Source: Acinetobacter parvus DSM 16617 = CIP 108168 (lineage in GTDB: Bacteria > Pseudomonadota > Gammaproteobacteria > Pseudomonadales > Moraxellaceae). Taken from it: a stretch of DNA of 64,000 nt. Numbering within the stretch: the stretch's first letter is position 1; the number at the start of each line of letters is the position of its first letter. Shown here piece after piece: positions 25,713 through 34,544 of this stretch. The position numbers and the translations under genes were made by a program. The stretch lies in the NCBI RefSeq assembly GCF_000368025.1, contig NZ_KB849212.1:1128056-1192055 (forward strand), read 5' to 3'. Below the pieces are notes generated by a model that saw only the letters and a program-made list of their open reading frames with translations, ran no database searches and was not told where the DNA came from.

Positions 25713-26906
25713 ATGACGACACATAATCATGCTCAGACCGATCTTATCCATGCACCACGCCAAGCTCCCCAATACATAGAAACCATCCAGCCTCCCCTAT
25801 TTCGTGCATCTACTATTATTTTTAAAACCACGGCGCACCTTTTTGACCGTCACTGGACCGATCCCTACGACTATAGTTATGGCACACATGGTACTCCAAC
25901 CACTTTCACCTTAGCCGACAATATTGCCCAGATTGAGGGTGGAAAATATTGCCTACTTGCTCCAAGCGGATTATCTGCAATTAATTTGGTAAACAGTGCT
26001 TTTTTAAGCTCAGGTGATGAAGTTTGGGTTGCAGATAATATTTATGGCCCGAATCTGGAACACTTAAAGAATCTGCAAGACCGCTATGGCATTCAGGTCA
26101 AGATTTACAACCCAATTGATGCGAATAGCTTTCAGCCAACAGAAAAAAGTAAACTGATCTGGCTTGAAGCAGCAGGTTCAGTCACGCTGGAATTTCCCGA
26201 TTTAAAAAATCTGGTTAGAAAAGCGCAACAAGCCAATGTTTTGACTGTTTTGGATAACACATGGGGTGCAGGACTGGCTTTTAATGCCTTTGATTTTTCT
26301 GATGAACATTTAGCGGTCGATATCACCGTGCATGCACTCACCAAATACCCAAGTGGCGGCGGCGATATTCTCATGGGTTCAGTCGTGACCTGTGATCAAC
26401 AGTTACATCACAAGCTCTATCGCATGCATGCCACTCAAGGTATCTCCGTTTCAGGTGATGATACCGCACAAATCCAGCGTAGTCTGGCGCATATGTCACT
26501 GCGTTATGAACAGCAGTCAAAAAGTGCCTTGGCCTTATTAGACTGGTTAAAACACCAACCCCAATTCACTCAGGTACTGCATCCAGCCTATCCAGATTCC
26601 GCAGGTCATTCATTCTGGACAGAGGTTTGCACCACAGGCAAAAGTGCAGGCTTGGTCAGTGTTATTTTTAAACCTGAATTTGATATTACTGCGATTCGAA
26701 AATTCTGCGATAGCTTAAACTTATTCAAGTTGGGATTTAGTTGGGGCGGCCCTGTCAGCCTTGTTATGCTTTATGATTTAAAACAGATGCGAGAACTAGA
26801 AAATACACATTTACAACAAGGTTTATTGGTTCGCTTCTGCATAGGACTAGAACATCCACAAGATTTAATCCAAGATATTCAAAACGCATTAAAACAGCTC
26901 GAGTGA
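25713..26906 (+). CDS. metC: Cystathionine beta-lyase
   Basis: 397 residues from the ATG at 25713; a TTG six codons upstream is less likely. The protein is a fold-type I PLP enzyme of the Cys/Met metabolism family: SYGTHGTPTT near the N terminus, LAPSGLSAI for phosphate binding, LDNTWGAG with the cofactor-binding Asp, and Lys211 in ALTKYPSGGGD for the Schiff base. It cleaves cystathionine to homocysteine in methionine synthesis; cystathionine gamma-lyase-like activity cannot be excluded. No strong ribosome-binding site is visible. Confidence 0.85.
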   Translation: MTTHNHAQTDLIHAPRQAPQYIETIQPPLFRASTIIFKTTAHLFDRHWTDPYDYSYGTHGTPTTFTLADNIAQIEGGKYCLLAPSGLSAINLVNSAFLSSGDEVWVADNIYGPNLEHLKNLQDRYGIQVKIYNPIDANSFQPTEKSKLIWLEAAGSVTLEFPDLKNLVRKAQQANVLTVLDNTWGAGLAFNAFDFSDEHLAVDITVHALTKYPSGGGDILMGSVVTCDQQLHHKLYRMHATQGISVSGDDTAQIQRSLAHMSLRYEQQSKSALALLDWLKHQPQFTQVLHPAYPDSAGHSFWTEVCTTGKSAGLVSVIFKPEFDITAIRKFCDSLNLFKLGFSWGGPVSLVMLYDLKQMRELENTHLQQGLLVRFCIGLEHPQDLIQDIQNALKQLE

Positions 26907-26925
26907 GATAAAGAATAGGTGAAGA

Positions 26926-28506
26926 ATGAGTACACCCATCGTTATTGCTAAAAAAACCACAGATACCACCCAAGATATTGTTTTACATTCGCAATTTGCC
27001 AATCGGCACGGTTTGATTGCAGGGGCAACAGGCACAGGTAAAACCGTGACCCTCAAGGTGCTAGCCGAAAGTTTCTCCCGTCTCGGGGTGCCTGTGTTTT
27101 TGGCTGATGCAAAAGGAGATGTTTCCAGTTTAGCCAAGGCAGGTGTAAGCAGTCCCAAGTTTGGTGAACGTCTCAAAACACTAAACATTGAATCGGTGCC
27201 TTTTGCTGCATCACCCGTAATGTTCTGGGATTTGTTTGGTCAGCAGGGTCATCCAATTCGCACCACCATTTCGGAAATTGGTCCGTTATTGTTGGCGCAG
27301 ATGCTGAATCTGAATGACACCCAGGAGGGTGTGCTCTCGGCAGTTTTCCGTATTGCTGATGATCAGGGTTTATTGCTGATTGATTTTAAAGACCTTAAAG
27401 CAATGCTGACCTATGTCAGCGAAAATGCAGCCGAATTAAAAGCCGAATATGGCAATCTTTCTCCTGCTAGTCTTGGGGCGATTCAACGTAATTTATTGGC
27501 GTTAGGTGATCAAGGTGGAGAACAATTTTTTGGTGAACCCAGCCTGAATATTCTGGATTTCATCCAGACAGACAGCAATGGTCAGGGCTATATCAATATC
27601 CTCGCTGCGGATAAATTGATGAATACCCCTAAACTATACGCCACATTCCTGTTATGGATGCTCTCTGAACTGTTTGAACAGCTCCCTGAAGTGGGTGATA
27701 TGGACAAGCCTAAACTGGTGTTCTTCTTTGATGAAGCGCATTTATTGTTTGATAATGCCAGCCCAGCCTTACAAGAAAAAATTGAACAGGTGGTCCGCCT
27801 GATTCGCTCCAAAGGTGTGGGGATTTATTTTATTACCCAAAACCCACTGGATTTGCCTGAAAGCGTTTTGGGCCAACTGGGTAACCGTGTGCAACATGCG
27901 CTACGTGCCTTTACCCCAAAAGATCAAAAGGCGGTCAAAACCGCAGCGGATACCTTTCGAGCCAATCCCGAATTTAAAGTTGAACAAGCCATTACCGAAC
28001 TTGCTGTAGGTGAAGCATTAATTAGTTGTTTAGATGAACAAGGCACACCGCAAATTGTAGAACGTGCTTGGGTCATGCCACCTTACTCTTCATTTACGCC
28101 AATCACGCCAGAAGAACGCCAAGTGATTATTGGGCAAAGTATTGTCGCAGGGGTTTATGATCAGGCAGTGGATCGAGACAGCGCCTATGAAATGTTGCAA
28201 CAAAAAGTTGAGCAACGTCAGCAACAAGCGGCAGCAGCAGAACAAGCTAAAATTGAAGCCAAGGAAGCTGAAGTACGCGCCAAGCAAGAGGCTAAAGAAG
28301 CCGAAGCACTCGCCAAACAACAAGCGCGCGAGCAAGAGCGTCTAGCCCGCGAACAGCAAAAAGAAGCAGAACGCATTGCCAAACAGCGTGAAAAACTGAC
28401 TCAGGATATTGTGGGTACCTTTGCCAAAAGCGCAGCACGAAGTTTAGGCGGCTCTACAGGTCAAAAGATCGTTCGCGGTTTACTGGGTTCATTATTTGGC
28501 AAATAA
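26926..28506 (+). CDS. HerA-like ATPase (DUF853/YjgR family)
   Basis: 526 residues. A HerA/FtsK-type ATPase core carries Walker A GATGTGKT (33-40), Walker B LVFFFDEAHLLF and the later QLGNRVQHALRAFTPKD arginine-finger-like region. The last 120 residues form a long charged coiled coil rich in Lys, Glu, Ala and Gln, then a short GSTGQKIVRGLLGSLFGK tail. The family resembles hexameric DNA-pumping ATPases, but its function is unsettled. It starts 20 bases after metC, so it may share its transcript, and is followed by a strong terminator. Confidence 0.85.
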   Translation: MSTPIVIAKKTTDTTQDIVLHSQFANRHGLIAGATGTGKTVTLKVLAESFSRLGVPVFLADAKGDVSSLAKAGVSSPKFGERLKTLNIESVPFAASPVMFWDLFGQQGHPIRTTISEIGPLLLAQMLNLNDTQEGVLSAVFRIADDQGLLLIDFKDLKAMLTYVSENAAELKAEYGNLSPASLGAIQRNLLALGDQGGEQFFGEPSLNILDFIQTDSNGQGYINILAADKLMNTPKLYATFLLWMLSELFEQLPEVGDMDKPKLVFFFDEAHLLFDNASPALQEKIEQVVRLIRSKGVGIYFITQNPLDLPESVLGQLGNRVQHALRAFTPKDQKAVKTAADTFRANPEFKVEQAITELAVGEALISCLDEQGTPQIVERAWVMPPYSSFTPITPEERQVIIGQSIVAGVYDQAVDRDSAYEMLQQKVEQRQQQAAAAEQAKIEAKEAEVRAKQEAKEAEALAKQQAREQERLAREQQKEAERIAKQREKLTQDIVGTFAKSAARSLGGSTGQKIVRGLLGSLFGK

Positions 28507-28529
28507 AAATCTTTATTATTTTAAAAATC

Positions 28530-28560
28530 AGGGGATAATCAGTTATCCCCTAGTTTTTTT
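28530..28560 (+). terminator. Terminator after the HerA-like gene
   Basis: A 9-bp stem AGGGGATAA/TTATCCCCT closes a TCAG loop and is followed shortly by a run of seven T. Confidence 0.88.
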
Positions 28561-28582
28561 ATGGTTTTAGTCAAAACAGATC

Positions 28583-28611
28583 TTGCAAATAAATTTTATA
28601 AGGTATATTTT
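28583..28611 (+). promoter_or_regulatory. Probable hmp promoter overlapped by the operator
   Basis: TTGCAA (28583-28588), a 17-base spacer and TATTTT (28606-28611) form a plausible promoter whose -10 box lies inside the NsrR-type palindrome, a good geometry for repression. Confidence 0.5.
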
Positions 28612-28622
28612 AAATACATCTT
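28600..28622 (+). promoter_or_regulatory. NsrR-binding site upstream of hmp
   Basis: A 23-bp imperfect palindrome with half-sites AAGGTATATTT and AAATACATCTT. It fits the known NsrR consensus (AAGATGCATTT and its mirror) with few mismatches. The nsrR gene itself follows hmp. Nitric oxide should relieve repression. Confidence 0.85.
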
Positions 28623-28649
28623 ATAAATGATAGCCAAGAGAGATCACCC

Positions 28650-29861
28650 ATGACTCCGCAGCAAATTGACCTTGTAAAAGCAACTGTACCTGTACTCCGT
28701 GAAAATGGTGTGGCACTCACTGGTTACTTTTACAACCGTATGTTAGGTAATAACCCTGAATTAAAAGAAACCTTCAATATGGGGCATCAACGTAGTGGTG
28801 CACAAGCACAAGCACTTGCGGGTGCTGTACTAGCTTATGCGGAAAATATTGAGGACCCATCTGTGCTGTTGCCTGTGGTTGAACTCATTGCCCATAAGCA
28901 TGTCAGCCTGAATATTCAATCACCTGATTACAGTATTGTGGGTGAGAATCTACTGCACTCTATCAGTGAAGTACTGAATATCTCGATGGAAGATCCATTG
29001 ATTGATGCATGGGCTGCCGCTTATGGTCAATTAGCTGACTTATTTATTAGCACTGAAAAAGCCATTTATGATCAACATCAACAAACCAAAGGCAGTTGGT
29101 TAGGCTGGCGTAATTTCAAAATTGCCAAAAAAGTAGTTGAAAGCGATGAAATTACTTCATTCTATCTAGCTCCTGTAGATGGTGGTGAATTACCAAAATA
29201 TGAAGCAGGTCAATATATTTCAGTTCGCGTGTTTGTGCCTGAACTCAATTTAAGACAACCACGTCAATATACGCTTTCAACCAGCCCTCAAGCAGATTAC
29301 TTACGTATTTCAGTTAAACGTGAAGATGAAAAGGGTGAGTTAGCAGGTGGCTGGGTATCTAGTACGTTGCATGGTTTGGCTGAGGGTTCAGAAATTGAAG
29401 TTTCTGCACCAACAGGTAACTTCTATTTAATTGATAGCAGCAAACGTAATGTATTTATTAGTGGTGGTGTAGGTTTAACGCCAATGATTGCAATGCTCAA
29501 TCAATTGGTGACTTTAGATATGCCGCAACCTGTAAGCTTTATTCATGCTTGCCGCAGCAGCCAAGTGCATGCCATGAAAAAGCATATCCATGAACTAAAA
29601 GCAAAATATCCACGCCTGAGCACATTTACTGCCTATGAGTTCCCACATGAAAGTGATGTGCTAGGTGAAGATTATGACGTTGCTGGCCGTCTGGATTTAG
29701 CAGCGATGGATGCCGCTTTACTGCCAATCAATGCAGACTATTATCTGTGTGGTCCAATGCCATTTATGGCAGAGCAGCATAAAGCTTTAGTTGCTCGTGG
29801 CATCCCTGCTGAAAATATCCATAGCGAAGCATTCGGTACGGGTGGCGTAAAACTCAGCTAA
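28650..29861 (+). CDS. hmp: Flavohaemoprotein, nitric oxide dioxygenase
   Basis: 403 residues in the classical three-domain order: an N-terminal globin (about 1-140) with proximal His84 in AHKHVSL and distal Tyr28, an FAD domain with RQPRQYTLS (about 150-260), and an NAD-binding domain with SGGVGLTPMIAML and YYLCGPMPFM. The enzyme turns NO and oxygen into nitrate using NADH. An NsrR-type palindrome lies just upstream and the nsrR gene follows after a strong hairpin, so the pair forms a self-contained NO-defence unit. Confidence 0.97.
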   Translation: MTPQQIDLVKATVPVLRENGVALTGYFYNRMLGNNPELKETFNMGHQRSGAQAQALAGAVLAYAENIEDPSVLLPVVELIAHKHVSLNIQSPDYSIVGENLLHSISEVLNISMEDPLIDAWAAAYGQLADLFISTEKAIYDQHQQTKGSWLGWRNFKIAKKVVESDEITSFYLAPVDGGELPKYEAGQYISVRVFVPELNLRQPRQYTLSTSPQADYLRISVKREDEKGELAGGWVSSTLHGLAEGSEIEVSAPTGNFYLIDSSKRNVFISGGVGLTPMIAMLNQLVTLDMPQPVSFIHACRSSQVHAMKKHIHELKAKYPRLSTFTAYEFPHESDVLGEDYDVAGRLDLAAMDAALLPINADYYLCGPMPFMAEQHKALVARGIPAENIHSEAFGTGGVKLS

Positions 29862-29880
29862 TCGGTGCTGCGTTTTGCAT

Positions 29881-29916
29881 AGGGCTAGTCTATGTTAGAC
29901 TAGCCCTTTCTGTTTA
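29881..29916 (+). terminator. Hairpin terminator or attenuator between hmp and nsrR
   Basis: A perfect 12-bp stem (29881-29892 with 29896-29907) closes a TGT loop and is followed by a broken T-run. It should end most hmp transcripts before nsrR and may let partial read-through set the nsrR level. Confidence 0.75.
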
Positions 29917-29940
29917 AAGCAATAAATTGAGTGAAAACCC

Positions 29941-30393
29941 ATGCAACTCAATAAGTTTACTGATTATGCACTCAGAATCTTAATGTATGTCGCTCGTCCG
30001 AGTGATGTACCGTATACGATTGCAGATATTGCACGGGACCTGCATGTATCCCAAAACCATTTAGTGAAAATCGTTCACTTCATGGGAAAACAGCATTGGA
30101 TTGTAACGATTCGCGGCAAAGGTGGTGGACTTCGTTTAAATCCAGAGGCTAAAAGTCTAAAATTAGGTGAGATTGTTCGTATCTTACAAGGCAATCATCA
30201 AATCGTAGAATGTAATACGCCACCTTGCGTTTTGCGCTCTCATTGCGGACTTAAAAGTATTTTGGATCAAGCTTTAGAATGTTTTTATCAAAGCCTTGAT
30301 CAATATACCCTTGGAGAAGTGGTGCAATATGGCATTCTTCCCTCTTCTACAAATTCAAATATTGATTTTTTACAACTCGTTCAAAAAGCCTAA
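29941..30393 (+). CDS. nsrR: Nitric-oxide-sensing repressor NsrR (Rrf2 family)
   Basis: 150 residues with an N-terminal winged helix (about 1-65, RDLHVSQNHLVKIVH recognition region) and the three iron-sulfur cysteines Cys91, Cys96 and Cys102 in the CX4CX5C spacing of NsrR. The cluster reacts with NO and the repressor leaves DNA. The neighbouring hmp gene with its matching operator makes the assignment firm against IscR or RirA. Confidence 0.93.
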   Translation: MQLNKFTDYALRILMYVARPSDVPYTIADIARDLHVSQNHLVKIVHFMGKQHWIVTIRGKGGGLRLNPEAKSLKLGEIVRILQGNHQIVECNTPPCVLRSHCGLKSILDQALECFYQSLDQYTLGEVVQYGILPSSTNSNIDFLQLVQKA

Positions 30394-30467
30394 ACATCAA
30401 GATTCGCACGAATCTCTCACATCCTTTATAATACTTGTTGCTATTTCAATTCAAAAAGTAAGCTTCT

Positions 30468-31244
30468 ATGCGTCGTAGTGAAAAATCGAAAGACACCAAA
30501 GCCAAACTCGCACCTAAACAAAAAATCAGTTATGAAAAAAAGACTGATCCTGCTGTAACCGCATATGCAGTGCAGTCTTTGACTTGGTTACGCCAAGCTG
30601 AATTTTTGATGAGTGCGCCTAAACTGGATTTGTGCGTAGAAGATACAGGTTATGAAATCGCATTTGCAGGTCGTTCCAATGCAGGAAAATCGAGTGCAAT
30701 TAATGCTTTAACTAATCAAAAGCAACTCGCACGCGCTTCAAAAAGACCAGGTCGCACGCAAATGATCAACTTTTTTAGCTTAGGTAGTCCAGATCAACGT
30801 TTGGTCGATTTACCAGGTTATGGTTATGCAGCCGTCCCTGAAGCCATGAAAATCGTATGGCAGAAAGAACTTGAGAACTATCTAATCCATCGTAAAAGCT
30901 TACAAGGCTTGGTACTTTTGATGGACATCCGACATCCATTACAACACTTTGACTTAATGATGCTGGAATGGGCACATTCACGTCATTTGTTTGTGCATAT
31001 CCTGCTTACTAAAGCAGATAAATTAAACCGTGGCCCTGCCAATAAAGTACTATTAGAAATTAAGCAGCAGTTGAAGAAAATGAAACTTGATTTCTCAATT
31101 CAATTATTCTCTTCACTCAATCGAATTGGTTTAGAAGAATTGGCAAGCGTCATGGGTGGTCGTTTAAATTTCACACTTGATCAACCAGCAGAATTTGACC
31201 TTGATCAGATCCCAGAAGCTTCAGAAATAGACGTAGAAGAATAA
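30468..31244 (+). CDS. engB: Ribosome-biogenesis GTPase EngB/YihA
   Basis: 258 residues with a TRAFAC GTPase domain: G1 GRSNAGKSS (68-76), G3 DLPGYGYA, and G4 TKADK. E. coli YihA has 210 residues; here an extra Lys-rich N-terminal part of about 45 residues and an acidic C-terminal tail are present. EngB acts in late 50S assembly. Whether translation starts at the first ATG or a later one is uncertain because the ribosome-binding site is weak. Confidence 0.93.
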   Translation: MRRSEKSKDTKAKLAPKQKISYEKKTDPAVTAYAVQSLTWLRQAEFLMSAPKLDLCVEDTGYEIAFAGRSNAGKSSAINALTNQKQLARASKRPGRTQMINFFSLGSPDQRLVDLPGYGYAAVPEAMKIVWQKELENYLIHRKSLQGLVLLMDIRHPLQHFDLMMLEWAHSRHLFVHILLTKADKLNRGPANKVLLEIKQQLKKMKLDFSIQLFSSLNRIGLEELASVMGGRLNFTLDQPAEFDLDQIPEASEIDVEE

Positions 31245-31250
31245 ATAATG

Positions 31251-31285
31251 CATTTTATGCAACTTGATGCATAAAATGATTTTTA
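31251..31285 (+). terminator. Terminator after engB
   Basis: CATTTTATGC (31251-31260) pairs perfectly with GCATAAAATG (31269-31278) around an 8-base loop, followed by a T-rich stretch. Confidence 0.7.
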
Positions 31286-31373
31286 ATTGTCCTGTATTGC
31301 TAAACACAAGCACTAGGTAGTTTTCATATACTGCTTAGTGTTGGTTCATTGCACTATCGATTAGGACTAAACG

Positions 31374-31844
31374 ATGAAATTATTATCATTTGTGAAGAAC
31401 AAAGTCCTTGGTTCTTCGATTAACTATAAAATTCTCCCACGCAAGGTAAAATTTGACTGGGAAAACACACCCGTAGACTGGATTCCCAACCAGCCTTTTG
31501 CCAGTTATTTTATTAACGAAATCAATAATATTTTGCCTGCTGGTGAGTTCTGGTTTTGCCGCTAACAAAGTTATTACATGAGTGTAGCTGTAATCGTGGG
31601 TGTACTTGGTTTATGGGTTGATGGCGCGGCACATATCATGGGGCAAGACCCTCGTTTTGCCGACAAAAAACCGAGCTTATTTAGACCATGGGTTTGGATG
31701 GAATGGTACAAAATTGGTCGTCAAGATAATCAGGTTTTACCAAATCCAATTTGGTTAGTCGCTCAACAAATCGACTATCTCATGCCTTGGTATAATCCTG
31801 TGAAAGAAGCTAATACTCAAGATGCTGGTGAATTATTTAAATAA
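31374..31844 (+). pseudogene. Metal-dependent hydrolase (PF10118-like), internally deleted
   Basis: The first 63 codons (RKVKFDWENTPVDWIPNQP, LPAGEFWFCR) match the N terminus of predicted metal-dependent hydrolases of about 280-300 residues. A TAA at 31563-31565 follows. After four more codons the same frame resumes with a family-like C terminus (DGAAHIMGQDPRFADKK, LFRPWVWMEW, YLMPWYNPV). The middle, about 130 residues including the metal-binding histidines, is missing, so no active enzyme can be made. A product starting at the ATG at 31578 is possible but would lack the active site. Confidence 0.8.
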
Positions 31845-31894
31845 TTCACCAGCAGCAAAACGCGCTTTACAACAAGCTGCATAAGCATTGCAAT

Positions 31895-31928
31895 AAAAAA
31901 GCAGGAGTCTTCTCCTGCTTTTTATTTT
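31895..31928. terminator. Bidirectional terminator
   Basis: The stem AAAGCAGGAG/CTCCTGCTTT with a TCTT loop, flanked by A and T runs, separates the hydrolase remnant from the convergent symporter gene. Confidence 0.88.
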
Positions 31929-31938
31929 TTAAATCGCA

Positions 31939-33180
31939 TCAACTTGATTCAACTTCTGCTTGCTTAGCATAACGATCAACAACAACGCTGATCATCATAT
32001 CCCCCTGTACATTCACTACTGTTCGTACAGTATCTAATACTCGATCAATCGGTAATAAAATCGCAATCGCTTCCGCAGGCAAACCAACTGATTGTAAAAC
32101 CATAATCATGGTCACCATACCTGCGCTGGGAATACCTGGTGCTCCCAATGAAGCAATCATGGCAGTTAAACATACAATAATTTGCTGTGTTAAACTCAAG
32201 TCCAAGCCCATCAAATTTGCAATAAATAAAGCGGCAGCTGCCTCATAAAGTGCAGTACCATCCATATTTAATTGTGTTCCTAAAGGAATCACAAATCCTG
32301 CCGTCTGTGGTCGCACACCTAAATTTTCTTGTGCACATTTCATACTGAGTGGCATCGTCGCGGAACTTGAACTGGTCGCAAATGCAGTGACCAAAGCAGT
32401 ACGTGCACCTTTAAAGAAAGTGATTGGATTCATTTTGCCAAAAATCCAAAGTAATGCCGGCAAAACAACAGCACCGTGGAAAATCGTTGTTCCTGTGACA
32501 ACCACTGCGAATTCCACTAAACGACTTAATACGGAAAGATCTTCGGTCGCGATCAATTTAGCCAGCAGCGCAAAAATACCGATTGGCGCTAGCTTCATCA
32601 CCCAACCCACAAGCATCATCATCATAACAAAGAATTGTTGGCAGGTATTGCGAACCAAGCTAAAGCTTTCACCCCCTTTGACTAATGCGACTCCAAGGAA
32701 TAACGCAAAAACCACAACTGCAAGTACATTACCCTCACTCAATGCTTTAAAAGGATTAATCAAAGTATTTTGGATAAAACTGGTCAGAAAGCTTGAAGGC
32801 GTCAGCGTATCTGGCGTCTGGTGGTTTTGCATGGCTTCTTGGAAGATTTGAATATCTACGCCTTTGCCTACTTCAAATAGATGTGCGCAACTGATTCCTA
32901 AAATCAAAGCTAAGGTTGTTGTCGTGAGACAACTTAATGCTGTAATTTTCCAAACTCGTCCAAATTGTCCACCAGCCTGTAAATTTGAAACACCCACAAC
33001 GATCGAACTAAAAATAAGTGGGATAAGCAACATTTTTAGTAAACCAATAAAAATACTGCTTAAAATCCCTAGCCCATACAAACTATGTTCAGCAAAACTA
33101 GTCTGCGGATACAAAGTTAAGAAGAACCCATATATAACACCCAGTACGGCTGCGATTAGAATTTGTGTATTTAAATTCAT
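31939..33180 (-). CDS. Dicarboxylate/amino acid:cation symporter (DAACS family)
   Basis: A 413-residue multi-helix membrane protein of the GltP/DctA/SLC1 family. The re-entrant hairpin serine motif (ATSSSSATMPLSM) and the cation- and substrate-binding NMDGTALYEAAAALF motif are both present, along with the second hairpin ASLGAPGIPSAGMV. It imports glutamate, aspartate, C4-dicarboxylates or Ser/Thr with Na+ or H+; which substrate is not certain. It is monocistronic. Confidence 0.92.
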   Translation of the reverse strand: MNLNTQILIAAVLGVIYGFFLTLYPQTSFAEHSLYGLGILSSIFIGLLKMLLIPLIFSSIVVGVSNLQAGGQFGRVWKITALSCLTTTTLALILGISCAHLFEVGKGVDIQIFQEAMQNHQTPDTLTPSSFLTSFIQNTLINPFKALSEGNVLAVVVFALFLGVALVKGGESFSLVRNTCQQFFVMMMMLVGWVMKLAPIGIFALLAKLIATEDLSVLSRLVEFAVVVTGTTIFHGAVVLPALLWIFGKMNPITFFKGARTALVTAFATSSSSATMPLSMKCAQENLGVRPQTAGFVIPLGTQLNMDGTALYEAAAALFIANLMGLDLSLTQQIIVCLTAMIASLGAPGIPSAGMVTMIMVLQSVGLPAEAIAILLPIDRVLDTVRTVVNVQGDMMISVVVDRYAKQAEVESS

Positions 33181-33263
33181 GCTGATTAATAAAATATTTT
33201 AGCTTATGGATACTATGGCACGCTCATATTGAAGAATCGAGCAATTTTTCTCACAACCTTATG

Positions 33264-33291
33264 ACAAAAAAGCCATCTAAACGATGGCTTT
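33264..33291 (-). terminator. Terminator of tesB
   Basis: AAAGCCATC and GATGGCTTT pair around TAAAC; on the minus strand a T-run follows, just past the tesB stop codon. Confidence 0.8.
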
Positions 33292-33314
33292 AATTTGAGT
33301 TTTTCAGCTCTAAT

Positions 33315-34187
33315 TTACTGGGTTTCAATTTCTCTCAATCGAATTAACCCCTCTTGTACAGTGCTACATACCAGCTGACCATTCTGCCACATGCGTCCAA
33401 AATTAAGACCACGTGAACTAGCACTAATCGTTGCTTCCATATCGTAAAGCATCCAATCATCAGCACGTAACGGGCGATGGAAATAAATGGTGTGATCAAT
33501 GCTTGCACATTGTAAATTTGGCGAAATCCAAGATAACCCGTGTGGACGCAGTGCGGTGGTCATCAAAGTAAAGTCTGAATAAAATGCAACGATGGCTTGA
33601 TGTAATGACACGTCATCAACATTTTCTGCAATACGATCATGGGTACGAATGTAGTGCGCATAATATGGTGCTTCAGGCTGCGGCTGAAAAGGATTAACTG
33701 GTCGAGTTGGTCTGATTTCCACATGACGTTCGCGCATAAAACTGGTACGTGCATTTTCTGGAACGAAATTGAGCATACTTTCTTTTAATTCTTTCTCAGA
33801 CTTCAGCTCTTCAGGACTCGGATACTCTGGTTCTTTATGTTGATAATTTAAGCCTTCTTCTGGATTGGCAAAAGATACCATGGCCGAGAAAATTGTACGT
33901 CCATGCTGGATCGCACGCACTTGTCGACTTGCAAAACTTTTACCATCTCGCAATGGATCAACTTCATAAATGATGGGTGCATCGACATCACCACCATATA
34001 AAAAATAAGCATGCAACGAATGAGCTGGACGATCTGTAGTATAGGATGCGGCCCTTAACGCCTGCCCTAGCACCTGCCCACCAAATACCCGTTTACCGAC
34101 CAGATTGCGACTATTGCCTCGGAAAATATGTTCTTCAATCCGTTCCAGCGTCAATAATTCAACGAGTTCTTGAGTCAAAGCATTCAT
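33315..34187 (-). CDS. tesB: Acyl-CoA thioesterase II
   Basis: 290 residues from the ATG at 34187, which has a GAAGGTGG ribosome-binding site; the longer open frame adds 22 unrelated residues. Two fused hot-dog domains are visible: the first with GGQVLGQALRAAS and FLYGGD, the second with SPNLQCASIDHTIYFHRP (catalytic Asp) and SSRGLNFGRMW. The enzyme hydrolyses medium- and long-chain acyl-CoAs to free fatty acid and CoA. It is divergent from plsB, with about 360 bases between. Confidence 0.93.
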   Translation of the reverse strand: MNALTQELVELLTLERIEEHIFRGNSRNLVGKRVFGGQVLGQALRAASYTTDRPAHSLHAYFLYGGDVDAPIIYEVDPLRDGKSFASRQVRAIQHGRTIFSAMVSFANPEEGLNYQHKEPEYPSPEELKSEKELKESMLNFVPENARTSFMRERHVEIRPTRPVNPFQPQPEAPYYAHYIRTHDRIAENVDDVSLHQAIVAFYSDFTLMTTALRPHGLSWISPNLQCASIDHTIYFHRPLRADDWMLYDMEATISASSRGLNFGRMWQNGQLVCSTVQEGLIRLREIETQ

Positions 34188-34544
34188 GTAACCACCTTCC
34201 AACACCAATGAGGAGAAATCAACCCAGGCATAAGGACAGCTATAGTGCCACAATAAAACACTGTTTCTAGCTCATGCACAGGGCAAAGTCAGGACAATTC
34301 AGATCAATCGTTATGAGCAGCCTGACTTGATTGTGCCATAAATTCCCATAAATATACTCAGGATAAAATGATTTGTCCGTCACATTGTTCTTGTTTATAA
34401 CCGCTAAAAATACGATTTTTAACGATAAAATCTACCAAATACGCTATATTTTGTCAGAAAATAACATATCGTTTTATGTCAGAATAACGCAGAATGTCGT
34501 GCTCATCATGGCTTACTGTCAGGATTATGATTTAGGAGTCTGTA

